Shown: positions 1 to 6,529, numbered from the stretch's first letter. The stretch is 15,869 nucleotides of DNA from Chloroflexota bacterium (GCA_016191985.1 JACPVB010000059.1:1-15869), one strand, 5' to 3'. Program-made: numbers and translations. Notes: generated by a model not told the origin, from the letters alone.

Positions 1-844
1 CCGGGGAAGGAAGGTAATCAACCACTGCATCGAGGAGAACCTGCACGCCCTTATTCTTTAAAGAAGAACCGCAAAACACCGGTGCGGCCTTGGTGGCAAG
101 AACACCTTTGCGAAGCGCAAGCTTAAGCTCTTCAATGCTAATTTCCTGGGCTTCAAGGAACTTCATTGTCAATTCATCGTCAAGTTCGGCGATCTTTTCC
201 ACCATCTTCGCACGAGCTTCTGTTGCTTGTTCTTTTAAATCATCTGGAATTTCAACAATATGCGGTTCTTTGCCCAGATCATCTTCCCAAATGACCGCCT
301 TCATTGTAAGAAGGTCCACTACACCTTTGAAAGTGGATTCAAAACCAATCGGAATCTGCATTGGGATTGGATTTGCGCCCAAACGATCAATAATGGTTTC
401 AATGGTTCTTTCAAAGGAAGCGCCGACGCGATCCATTTTATTAACAAAACAAATACGTGGTACGCCGTAACGATCTGCCTGACGCCATACAGTTTCGGAC
501 TGCGGCTCCACGCCTTGCACTGCATCAAAAACTACAACCCCACCATCCAGAACGCGCAAAGACCGCTGGACCTCGGCTGTGAAGTCAATGTGCCCAGGAG
601 TATCAATAATATTGATCTGATATCCCTTCCACTCTGCCGATACAGCCGCCGAAACGATGGTAATACCACGTTCGCGTTCCTGCACCATCCAGTCGGTCAC
701 TGTTGTACCATCATCAACAGAACCGATGCGATGTGTCATGCCGGTATAGAACATGATACGCTCGGTGGTGGTGGTTTTCCCAGCATCGATGTGGGCAATG
801 ATGCCTATATTTCGGTACTTTTCCAACGGATAGACGCGCGCCAT
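1..844 (-). CDS. fusA: Elongation factor G, N-terminal part (runs off left edge)
   Basis: EF-G is the ribosomal translocase GTPase that moves tRNA and mRNA after peptide-bond formation; it acts in the cytoplasm. The visible 281 residues begin at ATG (844) and remain open to the window edge. Seen: G1/P-loop AHIDAGKTT at residues 17-25, the ERGITI switch stretch, G3 DTPGH, G4 NKMD, and the GSSLKNKGVQ...DYLPSP segment that ends the G/G' region of EF-G. The GTTVTDWMVQERERGITI wording is the form I associate with Chloroflexota EF-G. The gene lies 30 bp downstream of rpsG in the classical str order rpsL-rpsG-fusA, so co-transcription from the rpsL promoter is expected. The Shine-Dalgarno is weak (AGGT about 10 nt upstream), so translational coupling to rpsG is plausible. 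The remaining roughly 400 residues (domains II-V) are outside the window. Confidence 0.97.
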   Translation of the reverse strand, partial: MARVYPLEKYRNIGIIAHIDAGKTTTTERIMFYTGMTHRIGSVDDGTTVTDWMVQERERGITIVSAAVSAEWKGYQINIIDTPGHIDFTAEVQRSLRVLDGGVVVFDAVQGVEPQSETVWRQADRYGVPRICFVNKMDRVGASFERTIETIIDRLGANPIPMQIPIGFESTFKGVVDLLTMKAVIWEDDLGKEPHIVEIPDDLKEQATEARAKMVEKIAELDDELTMKFLEAQEISIEELKLALRKGVLATKAAPVFCGSSLKNKGVQVLLDAVVDYLPSP

Positions 845-874
845 TCTAACTACTACCTACTCTTCCTTATAAAA

Positions 875-1342
875 TTAAATACGATAATGGGAGAAAGCGC
901 GGTTGGCTTCTGCCATTTTATGGGTTTCATCGCGCTTGCGGATTGCTGAACCTGTTTCATTAAAAGCATCGATCAACTCAGATGCAAGTTTATCTGAAAA
1001 AGATTTGCCAGAACGATCACGGGCAGCGGAAAGAATCCAGCGGATCGCCAGCGTAGTGCGGCGGTCGGAGGAAACTTCCATAGGCACTTGATAGGTGGCA
1101 CCACCCACGCGGCGTGGGCGAACTTCCATCGCAGGGCCAACATTTTTAAGGGCGCCATCGAAGACATCCATCGGATTCTTCTCTGTGCGCTCTTTGATCA
1201 AATCCATGGCATCGTAAATTAAACGAATAGCAGTGCTCTTCTTACCGCTTTTAAGCACATGCTGGACCATCGTTTGGATATTGATGCTATTAAATCGGAT
1301 ATCGGGAAGGAGTTCCCGTTTCTCAGGTTTTGCTCTACGCAT
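875..1342 (-). CDS. rpsG: 30S ribosomal protein S7
   Basis: S7 is the primary assembly protein of the 30S head, binding the 3' domain of 16S rRNA near the E and P sites. The 155-residue product matches the usual bacterial length of about 156, with the characteristic MRRAKPEKRELLPDIRFNS start and the conserved EVRPRRVGGATYQVP, RWI and HKMAEANRAFSHYR segments. The ATG at 1342 is preceded by GGAG (complement at 1352-1355) nine nt upstream. The gene lies between rpsL (22 bp gap) and fusA (30 bp gap). In E. coli the S7 autoregulatory site is in a much longer rpsL-rpsG spacer. Here the spacer is only 22 bp, too short to hold such a structure, so any feedback control of this operon would have to act elsewhere, for example in the rpsL leader. 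Confidence 0.98.
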   Translation of the reverse strand: MRRAKPEKRELLPDIRFNSINIQTMVQHVLKSGKKSTAIRLIYDAMDLIKERTEKNPMDVFDGALKNVGPAMEVRPRRVGGATYQVPMEVSSDRRTTLAIRWILSAARDRSGKSFSDKLASELIDAFNETGSAIRKRDETHKMAEANRAFSHYRI

Positions 1343-1364
1343 GCTTTATTACTCCATCTACTAT

Positions 1365-1781
1365 TTACTTCGGACGCTTCGCGCCATACTTTGAGCGGCC
1401 CTGCTTGCGATTGGCCACACCGGTAGTATCAAGGGATCCGCGCACAATATGATAGCGCACACCCGGCAAATCCTTCACACGGCCGCCGCGCACTAATACA
1501 ACAGAGTGCTCCTGAAGCTGATGACCTTCGCCGGGGATATAAGCTGTCACTTCGATGCCATTGGTCAAACGCACACGGGCGATCTTGCGCAGGGCCGAAT
1601 TTGGCTTTTTCGGTGTCATCGTACGAACCACAGTACAAACGCCGCGTTTTTGCGGCGCACCCTTATCCTGGCGAAACCGGCGCTGTTTGAAACTGTTCAA
1701 CGTGAACTGCAAAGCCGGGGACTTGCTTTTGGCATTCTTATTTTTTCGGCCCTTGCGGACCATTTGGTTTACTGTCGGCAC
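1365..1781 (-). CDS. rpsL: 30S ribosomal protein S12 (GTG start)
   Basis: S12 sits at the decoding centre of the 30S subunit and controls accuracy. The product is 138 residues, the Gram-positive/Chloroflexota length. Compared with the 124-residue E. coli protein it carries an insertion of about 14 residues (roughly 26-41) before PQKRGVCT. The TPKKPNSALRK loop (residues 57-66) and RVKDLPGVRYH (101-111) carry the wild-type lysines, so no streptomycin-resistance substitution is seen at these classical sites. The family N-terminus MPTVNQ fixes the start as GTG (1781-1779), with GGAGG (complement 1787-1791) five nt upstream. An ATG two nt further upstream overlaps it out of frame. rpsL is the first gene of the str operon and is driven by its own promoter just beyond the rpoB stop codon. 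Confidence 0.98.
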   Translation of the reverse strand: MPTVNQMVRKGRKNKNAKSKSPALQFTLNSFKQRRFRQDKGAPQKRGVCTVVRTMTPKKPNSALRKIARVRLTNGIEVTAYIPGEGHQLQEHSVVLVRGGRVKDLPGVRYHIVRGSLDTTGVANRKQGRSKYGAKRPK

Positions 1782-1832
1782 ATTCGCCTCCGATTACAAA
1801 TTCTTTCAAGTTTACTTTTTTATATTCGCAAG

Positions 1833-1872
1833 AAATGAGACCATCAACAACTAACACCTGATGGCCTCATTT
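1833..1872 (-). promoter_or_regulatory. rpsL leader hairpin (14-bp stem)
   Basis: Inverted repeat with arms 1833-1846 and 1859-1872 and a 12-nt loop. Read as minus-strand RNA it gives a 14-bp stem with one G-U wobble pair and no bulge. It lies about 50 nt upstream of the rpsL start inside the predicted 5' leader. The sequence after the stem (CATTTCTTGCG) has no proper U tract, so a simple intrinsic terminator is unlikely. A ribosomal-protein autoregulatory site or another leader element is a possibility, but that is inference. Confidence 0.55.
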
Positions 1873-1890
1873 GTAGCTGCCAATTGAGTC

Positions 1891-1910
1891 GAGTGGGGGT
1901 AAAGCCACTC
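1891..1910 (-). promoter_or_regulatory. Second, smaller rpsL leader hairpin
   Basis: GAGTGG (1891-1896) pairs with CCACTC (1905-1910) around an 8-nt loop. It lies near the 5' end of the predicted rpsL transcript, about 20 nt after the expected start. Together with the larger hairpin it makes this a structured leader; function unknown. Confidence 0.35.
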
Positions 1911-1934
1911 TTGCTTTCTGGGCAACGGCTGGTT

Positions 1935-1963
1935 ATTTTATCACGCCGTATTGGTCAAGTCAA
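1935..1963 (-). promoter_or_regulatory. Promoter of the rpsL-rpsG-fusA operon
   Basis: On the minus strand, -35 TTGACT (complement 1958-1963) and -10 TAAAAT (complement 1935-1940) are separated by exactly 17 nt, and TGa directly before the -10 gives an extended -10. The -35 begins only about 10 bp after the rpoB stop codon. The predicted start near 1928 leaves a leader of about 145 nt. No convincing terminator separates rpoB from this promoter, so read-through from rpoB may also feed the operon. Confidence 0.75.
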
Positions 1964-1972
1964 TAGGAAATA

Positions 1973-4900
1973 CTACTTTTTCCTGGATTGATTCTCTCCC
2001 AAGCTCAATAGACCGGTATCATGTTTTGGTGGATGGGTCTTCTCTTCATCCTTGCCAAATTTGACCACGTCGCCGCCTTCATTGATCGCCTCCACCGCAA
2101 GGCCGAGGGACTGAAGTTCTTTTACGAGAACACGGAAGGACGCTGGGATGCTTGGTTCTTCGATCGGCTCGCCCTTCACAATCGCCTCGTATGTGTTCAC
2201 ACGACCCTGAACATCATCGGATTTGACGGTGAGCATTTCCTGAAGCGTATGTGCAGCACCATAGGCTTCGAGTGCCCACACTTCCATTTCACCAAAGCGT
2301 TGACCACCGAACTGCGCTTTACCACCAAGCGGCTGTTGTGTTACCAGGCTGTATGGGCCTGTGGAGCGCGCATGAACCTTGTCTTCAACCAGGTGATGCA
2401 GTTTCAAAATGGTCATCACGCCAACCGTTACAGGTTGGTCATAAGGGATGCCGGTCTTGCCATCGCGGAGGGTTTGCTTTCCGAGGATGGGAAGCGGAAT
2501 GCCTTTTTCCTTTGCCAATTCCTGGGCTGTTTCATATACTTTGTCTTCGGCAACACGGCGGGTAATGCCATTCACTTCCATCCACAAACGGAGGCAGGCA
2601 TGAACTGTCATTTCGTCCAATTCTGGATCGTGATTGGCAATATCACGGTCTTCGAGCAGAATTTCGTCAGGGTTGGTATAGCCCTTTTCGCGCAACCATT
2701 CTTTGGCCGTGGCATGATGCGCGTACTCCGGGTCGTTCAAGCTGTACACATCGTATTTACGTTTGTCCAGCCAGTGTTCAAGGTACAGGCGGCGGACTTC
2801 ATCGTCATCCTCAATCGAGTTAACTTCATATTCCTGTTCCTTGAGCCATTCCCAGGCACGTTCAGCTGCTTCCTTCCAGGCCTGATCCATGATCCAAGCA
2901 CGGGCGAGTTCAGCTTCAATCTGCTCTTCGCTTGCGCCATCAAATACAGGGGTAATCGCTCGGAAGCCCATTCGCTTTGCAGCCCAGCCCAAGTGCACTT
3001 CAAGTACCTGACCGATATTCATACGACCAGGCACACCAAGCGGATTTAAGATGAGATCAACAGGTGTGCCATCTTCGAGGAACGGCATATCTTCAACTGG
3101 CACAACTTTGGAAACCACACCCTTGTTCCCATGCCGTCCAGCCATTTTGTCGCCTGCGGTAATCTTGCGCCGCTGGGCAACCGAAACGCGCACCATCATA
3201 TCCACACCGGCGGAAAGATCGGAGTTATCTTCACGGGTGAAGACCTTCACGTCAACAACCTTGCCGCGTTCACCGTGAGGCATTCTCAGGGAAGTATCTT
3301 TCACATCGCGGGACTTCTCTCCGAAGATGGCGCGCAGTAAGCGTTCTTCAGGGGTAAGTTCTTTTTCACCCTTGGGCGTGATCTTGCCAACAAGAATATC
3401 GTTCGGACCAACTTCCGCGCCGATACGGATAATGCCGTTCTCATCCAAATCTTTGATGGCATCATCGCCTACGTTGGGAATGTCACGTGTAATTTCTTCA
3501 GGTCCAAGCTTGGTATCACGTGCTTCAACTTCATGTTTCTCAATATGGACAGAAGTAAAACGATCATCCTGAACAAGTCGTTCAGAGAGCAGGATGGCAT
3601 CTTCAAAGTTACCACCCTCCCAGGAAAGGAATGCCACAACTACATTCTGCCCAAGTGCGAGCTGACCGCTGTCTGTAGATGAAGAGTCTGCAATAATATC
3701 GCCAGCTTTGATCAACTGTCCCTTCACAACGGATGGGCGCTGGTCGATACAAGTGCTCTGATTGGATCTCTGGTATTTGCGGAGCTGATAAACGCGGTTC
3801 CCGCTTCGCTTCTCTTTGACCGTTATGCTTGATCCCGTTACCGAGACAACTTCACCATCCGCCTCAGCGACTACGACCTGGCCTGAGTCAAGGGCAGCAT
3901 GTCCTTCCATACCTGTGGAAACAAGCGGGATTTCAGGGCGAACCAAAGGAACCGCCTGCGCCATCATGTTGGACCCCATCAGAGCGCGATTTGCATCGTC
4001 ATGCTCAAGGAAGGGGATCAAGGCGGCGCTGATGCCAACAACTTGATGAGGAGCGACATCCATATAGTCAATGGCTTCCGCAGTAGAGAACAAAAAGCCT
4101 GAATGATAACGGCAGGAAATACGTTCGCGTGAGAATTCCTTGTTTTCGTTTAAGTACGCATTTGCTTGAGCTATCGTATATTTATCTTCTGCATCAGCGG
4201 AAAGATACACAACCTCATCGGAAACAAATGGAATAACATTCACATCCATCTCAAACTTGGAGAGTTTCTTGGCGGCCTTTGCATCCAACACTGTTCCAGA
4301 CTTGAAGAGCAGTTCTTCAGACTTCGGATCATAAATATCCTCGCGCAAGGTGCGGCCTTCCAAACGATCACCATCAGAGGGAAGGGTTTTGTACACTCTG
4401 CGATACGGTGTTTCAATAAATCCGTACTCATTTACACGGGCAAAGGAAGCTAAACGGCCGATCAAACCGATGTTCGGGCCTTCAGGAGTTTCAATCGGGC
4501 AGATACGTCCATAATGGGAGTGGTGAACATCACGTACGTCGAACCCGGCGCGCTCGCGACGCAGACCACCCGGACCCAACGCGGAAAGCGTGCGCTTGTG
4601 GCGGAGTTCAGCGAGCGGGTTGGTTTGATCCATAAACTGTGAAAGCTGGGATGAGCCAAAAAATTCGCGCAAGGCAGCAACCACAGGGCGGATGTTAACC
4701 AATGTCACAGGAGACAGTTGTTCCTGATCGCGAATGGACATGCGTTCCTTAATAACGCGCTCCATGCGGCGCAGGCCGATTCGCAACTTGTTCTGAATCA
4801 ACTCACCCACCGTCTTGACGCGGCGGTTGCCGAGATGGTCAATATCGTCGGGGCGTTCGGCTCCGTTATTGATCTGGATCATGCGGCGGATCAATCGAAT

Positions 4901-5872
4901 CACATCACTCTTTGAAACAGTACGGTGCGGAATCGGGATATTCAAATCGAGTTTCTGATTTAATTTGTAACGACCCACGCGTTCCAGGTCGTAATGTCTT
5001 TGGTCAAAAAGTTGCTCTTCAAGAAATTGGCGGGCATTATCAAGCGTGGCAGGATCACCAGGACGCATCTTCTTAAAGAATTCGATCAAGGCAGCTTCGG
5101 CGATGGTGTGATTGGTCAAATCCCAATCTGGTTCCTGCTTGATCGTGGATGCAATGAACATACGGTCAGGGTTGTTATCCACATCCTTGAAAATGGAAAG
5201 GATTTCCTCGTCTGTACCGTGTTTGATAGGCGAATCTTTAATGCCGTCGCTTACCGCGGCAAGTGCGCGCAAGAACACGGTGATTGGAACTGTGCGCTTG
5301 CGGTTGAATTTCAAAATAATATAGTCAGATTTGCGTGTCTCAAATTCCATCCACGCGCCACGATCAGGGATCAACTTTGCCATTGCAAGTGGACGTCCCG
5401 TCGCGCGGTCTGCCGGGGCCTCAAAATAAACACCAGGAGAGCGAATCAACTGAGACACAACCACGCGTTCCGTGCCGTTTACAATAAACGTACCCTTATC
5501 GGTCATCTCAGGGAAATCACCCAGAAAGATGTCCTGTTTGATTGGCTCTGGCACATCTGGCCCGGCAAGTAGAACCGACACATACAATGGACTTGCATAG
5601 GTAAGGTCACGCTCGACACATTCTTCAATGTTGTGTTTAGGCTCTCCAAACCAGTATTTCAGCCCCCATTGTTGGGATTCAGGCCCACGGCTTGGAAAAA
5701 ACAACTTCATCCCCTTGTTATAAGACTCGATTGGAGATATCTCATGAAAGAGATCTCCCAGTCCTTCCTTCTTCAGTCTTTCAAATGAATCGAGTTGTAC
5801 TTCTATTAAGTTGGGTAGATCGAGTTTGACTGGAATTCTTGCGTAACTTTTTTGGGGCAAAGAAGATGCCAT
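1973..5872 (-). CDS. rpoB: DNA-directed RNA polymerase beta subunit
   Basis: The beta subunit forms the upper pincer and part of the active site of RNA polymerase. The product is 1299 residues. Seen in order: PGVYFE (N-terminal core), the rifampicin cluster GSSQLSQFMDQ...HKRTLSALGPGG (406-436) with D415, H425 and S430 in the sensitive state, ETPEGPNIGLI, WEGGNFEDA (E757/D758), the nucleotide-contact lysines in GDKMAGRHGNKG (K909, K917), and the C-terminal block ARSTGPYSLVTQQPLGGKAQFGGQRFGEMEVWALEAYGAA. Between TPVFDGA (ends 980) and GKQTLRDGKTG (from 1131) there are about 150 residues, where E. coli has roughly 24, so a ~125-residue insertion is present. ATG 5872 has AGGAG (complement 5879-5883) six nt upstream. 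The gene has its own promoter, is not preceded by rplJ/rplL, and is not followed by rpoC. Confidence 0.98.
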   Translation of the reverse strand: MASSLPQKSYARIPVKLDLPNLIEVQLDSFERLKKEGLGDLFHEISPIESYNKGMKLFFPSRGPESQQWGLKYWFGEPKHNIEECVERDLTYASPLYVSVLLAGPDVPEPIKQDIFLGDFPEMTDKGTFIVNGTERVVVSQLIRSPGVYFEAPADRATGRPLAMAKLIPDRGAWMEFETRKSDYIILKFNRKRTVPITVFLRALAAVSDGIKDSPIKHGTDEEILSIFKDVDNNPDRMFIASTIKQEPDWDLTNHTIAEAALIEFFKKMRPGDPATLDNARQFLEEQLFDQRHYDLERVGRYKLNQKLDLNIPIPHRTVSKSDVIRLIRRMIQINNGAERPDDIDHLGNRRVKTVGELIQNKLRIGLRRMERVIKERMSIRDQEQLSPVTLVNIRPVVAALREFFGSSQLSQFMDQTNPLAELRHKRTLSALGPGGLRRERAGFDVRDVHHSHYGRICPIETPEGPNIGLIGRLASFARVNEYGFIETPYRRVYKTLPSDGDRLEGRTLREDIYDPKSEELLFKSGTVLDAKAAKKLSKFEMDVNVIPFVSDEVVYLSADAEDKYTIAQANAYLNENKEFSRERISCRYHSGFLFSTAEAIDYMDVAPHQVVGISAALIPFLEHDDANRALMGSNMMAQAVPLVRPEIPLVSTGMEGHAALDSGQVVVAEADGEVVSVTGSSITVKEKRSGNRVYQLRKYQRSNQSTCIDQRPSVVKGQLIKAGDIIADSSSTDSGQLALGQNVVVAFLSWEGGNFEDAILLSERLVQDDRFTSVHIEKHEVEARDTKLGPEEITRDIPNVGDDAIKDLDENGIIRIGAEVGPNDILVGKITPKGEKELTPEERLLRAIFGEKSRDVKDTSLRMPHGERGKVVDVKVFTREDNSDLSAGVDMMVRVSVAQRRKITAGDKMAGRHGNKGVVSKVVPVEDMPFLEDGTPVDLILNPLGVPGRMNIGQVLEVHLGWAAKRMGFRAITPVFDGASEEQIEAELARAWIMDQAWKEAAERAWEWLKEQEYEVNSIEDDDEVRRLYLEHWLDKRKYDVYSLNDPEYAHHATAKEWLREKGYTNPDEILLEDRDIANHDPELDEMTVHACLRLWMEVNGITRRVAEDKVYETAQELAKEKGIPLPILGKQTLRDGKTGIPYDQPVTVGVMTILKLHHLVEDKVHARSTGPYSLVTQQPLGGKAQFGGQRFGEMEVWALEAYGAAHTLQEMLTVKSDDVQGRVNTYEAIVKGEPIEEPSIPASFRVLVKELQSLGLAVEAINEGGDVVKFGKDEEKTHPPKHDTGLLSLGENQSRKK
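2624..2848 (-). repeat. Three tandem 25-residue repeats inside the RpoB insertion
   Basis: RpoB residues about 1009-1083 form three imperfect copies with a period of exactly 25 residues (75 bp). WL recurs at 1009, 1034 and 1059, and the paired tyrosine at 1015, 1040 and 1065. The units begin WLKEQEYEVNSIEDD, WLDKRKYDVYSLNDP and WLREKGYTNPDEILL. They are rich in W, E, K and Y and lie in the extra segment near the C-terminal end of the subunit. Function unknown. Confidence 0.7.
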
Positions 5873-5918
5873 TCTTCTCTCCTGACTTTTGTTTGGCTGG
5901 TAATGAAAACGATTTTAA

Positions 5919-5934
5919 CTGTCCCTTTGGACAG
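5919..5934 (-). promoter_or_regulatory. Hairpin at the 5' end of the rpoB leader
   Basis: CTGTCC (5919-5924) and GGACAG (5929-5934) form a 6-bp stem with a 4-nt loop. It lies at the very start of the predicted rpoB mRNA (start near 5937). A 5'-terminal stem can protect an mRNA from decay; that role here is inference. Confidence 0.4.
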
Positions 5935-5943
5935 CGACCCGAA

Positions 5944-5972
5944 ATTATATCGAAACGAACGCAAAAAGTCAA
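5944..5972 (-). promoter_or_regulatory. rpoB promoter
   Basis: Minus strand -35 TTGACT (complement 5967-5972), 17-nt spacer, -10 TATAAT (complement 5944-5949). This is a near-perfect housekeeping promoter. The predicted leader is about 65 nt and carries a short 5' hairpin. The promoter is divergent from the tRNA promoter, with 49 bp of AT-rich DNA between the two -35 boxes. Confidence 0.8.
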
Positions 5973-6021
5973 GAATGAGATTGTTTTGATAAACTAAAAT
6001 ATATATTGCCCAACACTTTTC

Positions 6022-6051
6022 TTGACAAATCCATATAACTGCGTGTAAAAT
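6022..6051 (+). promoter_or_regulatory. tRNA operon promoter
   Basis: Perfect -35 TTGACA (6022-6027), 18-nt spacer, -10 TAAAAT (6046-6051), about 28 bp upstream of tRNA-Phe. The next good stop signal is the terminator after tRNA-Cys, so all three tRNAs are likely in one transcript. Confidence 0.8.
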
Positions 6052-6079
6052 CACGGACGCTTAACAACAAAATACATTG

Positions 6080-6152
6080 GCCGAGATAGCTCAGTTGGTA
6101 GAGCACGCGACTGAAAATCGCGGTGTCCCCAGTTCGATCCTGGGTCTCGGCA
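6080..6152 (+). tRNA. tRNA-Phe (anticodon GAA)
   Basis: Full cloverleaf: acceptor arms GCCGAGA (6080-6086) and TCTCGGC (6145-6151), discriminator A at 6152. The D arm is GCTC...GAGC, and the anticodon stem CGCGA/TCGCG encloses the loop CTGAAAA with anticodon GAA at 6113-6115. The T arm is CCCAG TTCGATC CTGGG. The 3' CCA is not encoded and must be added by tRNA nucleotidyltransferase. First gene of the tRNA operon. The acceptor 3' strand TCTCGGC is repeated 9 bp downstream (6154-6160). Confidence 0.97.
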
Positions 6153-6156
6153 CTCT

Positions 6157-6175
6157 CGGCCAGGTAAGCAGGCCG
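6157..6175 (+). promoter_or_regulatory. Short hairpin in the tRNA-Phe/tRNA-Gly spacer
   Basis: CGGCC (6157-6161) pairs with GGCCG (6171-6175) around a 9-nt loop, between the two tRNAs. There is no T tract after it, so it is not a terminator. It may mark a processing site in the tRNA precursor, or be chance. Confidence 0.3.
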
Positions 6176-6181
6176 TAATCT

Positions 6182-6253
6182 GCGGGCGTAGTACAGTGGT
6201 AGTACGTCTCCTTGCCAAGGAGAAGGTCGTGGGTTCGAATCCCATCGCCCGCT
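6182..6253 (+). tRNA. tRNA-Gly (anticodon GCC)
   Basis: Acceptor arms GCGGGCG (6182-6188) and CGCCCGC (6246-6252), discriminator T at 6253. Anticodon stem TCTCC/GGAGA with loop TTGCCAA and anticodon GCC at 6214-6216. T arm closes around TTCGAAT. CCA is not encoded. Second gene of the operon, 29 bp after tRNA-Phe. Confidence 0.97.
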
Positions 6254-6261
6254 CAAACATG

Positions 6262-6300
6262 GAGGATTGCAGATTGGAAATAATTCAGTCAGCAATCCTC
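6262..6300 (+). repeat. Inverted repeat in the tRNA-Gly/tRNA-Cys spacer
   Basis: GAGGATTGC (6262-6270) and GCAATCCTC (6292-6300) are perfect 9-bp arms around a 21-nt loop that again contains GATTG. It would fold into a stem in the tRNA precursor. No T tract follows, so it is not a terminator. It could be a processing or spacer stem, or the remnant of a dispersed GATTG-rich repeat. Confidence 0.5.
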
Positions 6301-6311
6301 ATTATGTATAT

Positions 6312-6383
6312 GGCGTCGTGGCCAAGTGGTAAGGCAAGGGTCTGCAAAACCCTCATTCACGGGTTCAAATCCCGTCGACGCCT
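6312..6383 (+). tRNA. tRNA-Cys (anticodon GCA)
   Basis: Acceptor arms GGCGTCG (6312-6318) and CGACGCC (6376-6382), discriminator T at 6383, the U73 expected of tRNA-Cys. Anticodon stem AGGGT/ACCCT with loop CTGCAAA and anticodon GCA at 6344-6346. T loop TTCAAAT. CCA is not encoded. Last gene of the operon, followed directly by a terminator. Confidence 0.97.
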
Positions 6384-6387
6384 CTAA

Positions 6388-6420
6388 AAAACGAGTCAGC
6401 GCTTGCCGACTCGTTTTCTC
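6388..6420 (+). terminator. Intrinsic terminator of the tRNA operon
   Basis: AAAACGAGTC (6388-6397) pairs with GACTCGTTTT (6408-6417) around a 10-nt loop, ending in a T run. It begins 4 nt after tRNA-Cys. It also insulates the downstream sensor gene from tRNA transcription. Confidence 0.85.
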
Positions 6421-6496
6421 GTTATTGGGTGGAAACGTACAAAAAAGCCGCTATTTATTACAATTCATTTGGCATGGATTTTTTTACAGAAATGTC

Positions 6497-6502
6497 TATA
6501 AT
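6497..6502 (+). promoter_or_regulatory. Candidate -10 box of the giant sensor gene
   Basis: A perfect TATAAT ends 27 bp before the ATG. No good -35 lies at 16-18 nt (TGGATT at 16 nt is poor; TTGGCA at 6469-6474 is 22 nt away). A second candidate, TATACT, is at 6509-6514. The gene needs its own promoter because the tRNA terminator lies upstream, but the exact one is uncertain. Confidence 0.35.
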
Positions 6503-6529
6503 GATTTTTATACTTAGTCCCTGGAATTC

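Noticed and set aside
260..949. Plus-strand open frame of 229 codons
   Set aside because: Antisense to fusA and the 3' end of rpsG; a shadow of highly conserved genes.
2498..2905. Intein or other self-splicing insertion in RpoB
   Set aside because: The extra segment is too short for a typical intein with a nuclease, has no splice-junction Cys/Ser start or His-Asn end, and is not at a catalytic motif. It reads as an in-frame structural insertion.
2021..3049. Plus-strand open frame of 342 codons
   Set aside because: Antisense shadow of rpoB in full; no family resemblance, and the rpoB frame is unambiguous.
4500..4660. Rifampicin-resistance substitution in rpoB
   Set aside because: The equivalents of the classical sites (D415, H425, S430) are the sensitive residues. 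The S12 lysines for streptomycin are also wild type.
5806..6054. Minus-strand 82-codon frame upstream of rpoB
   Set aside because: It spans the rpoB promoter and leader and overlaps the rpoB start out of frame; no coding signal.
5969..6295. Minus-strand open frame of 108 codons with GRWDSNPRPSPWQG
   Set aside because: It is antisense to tRNA-Phe and tRNA-Gly. The RWDSNPRPxPWQG pattern is the well-known spurious translation of tRNA genes. The plus-strand frames at 6196-6387 and 6326-6517 are tRNA-derived in the same way.
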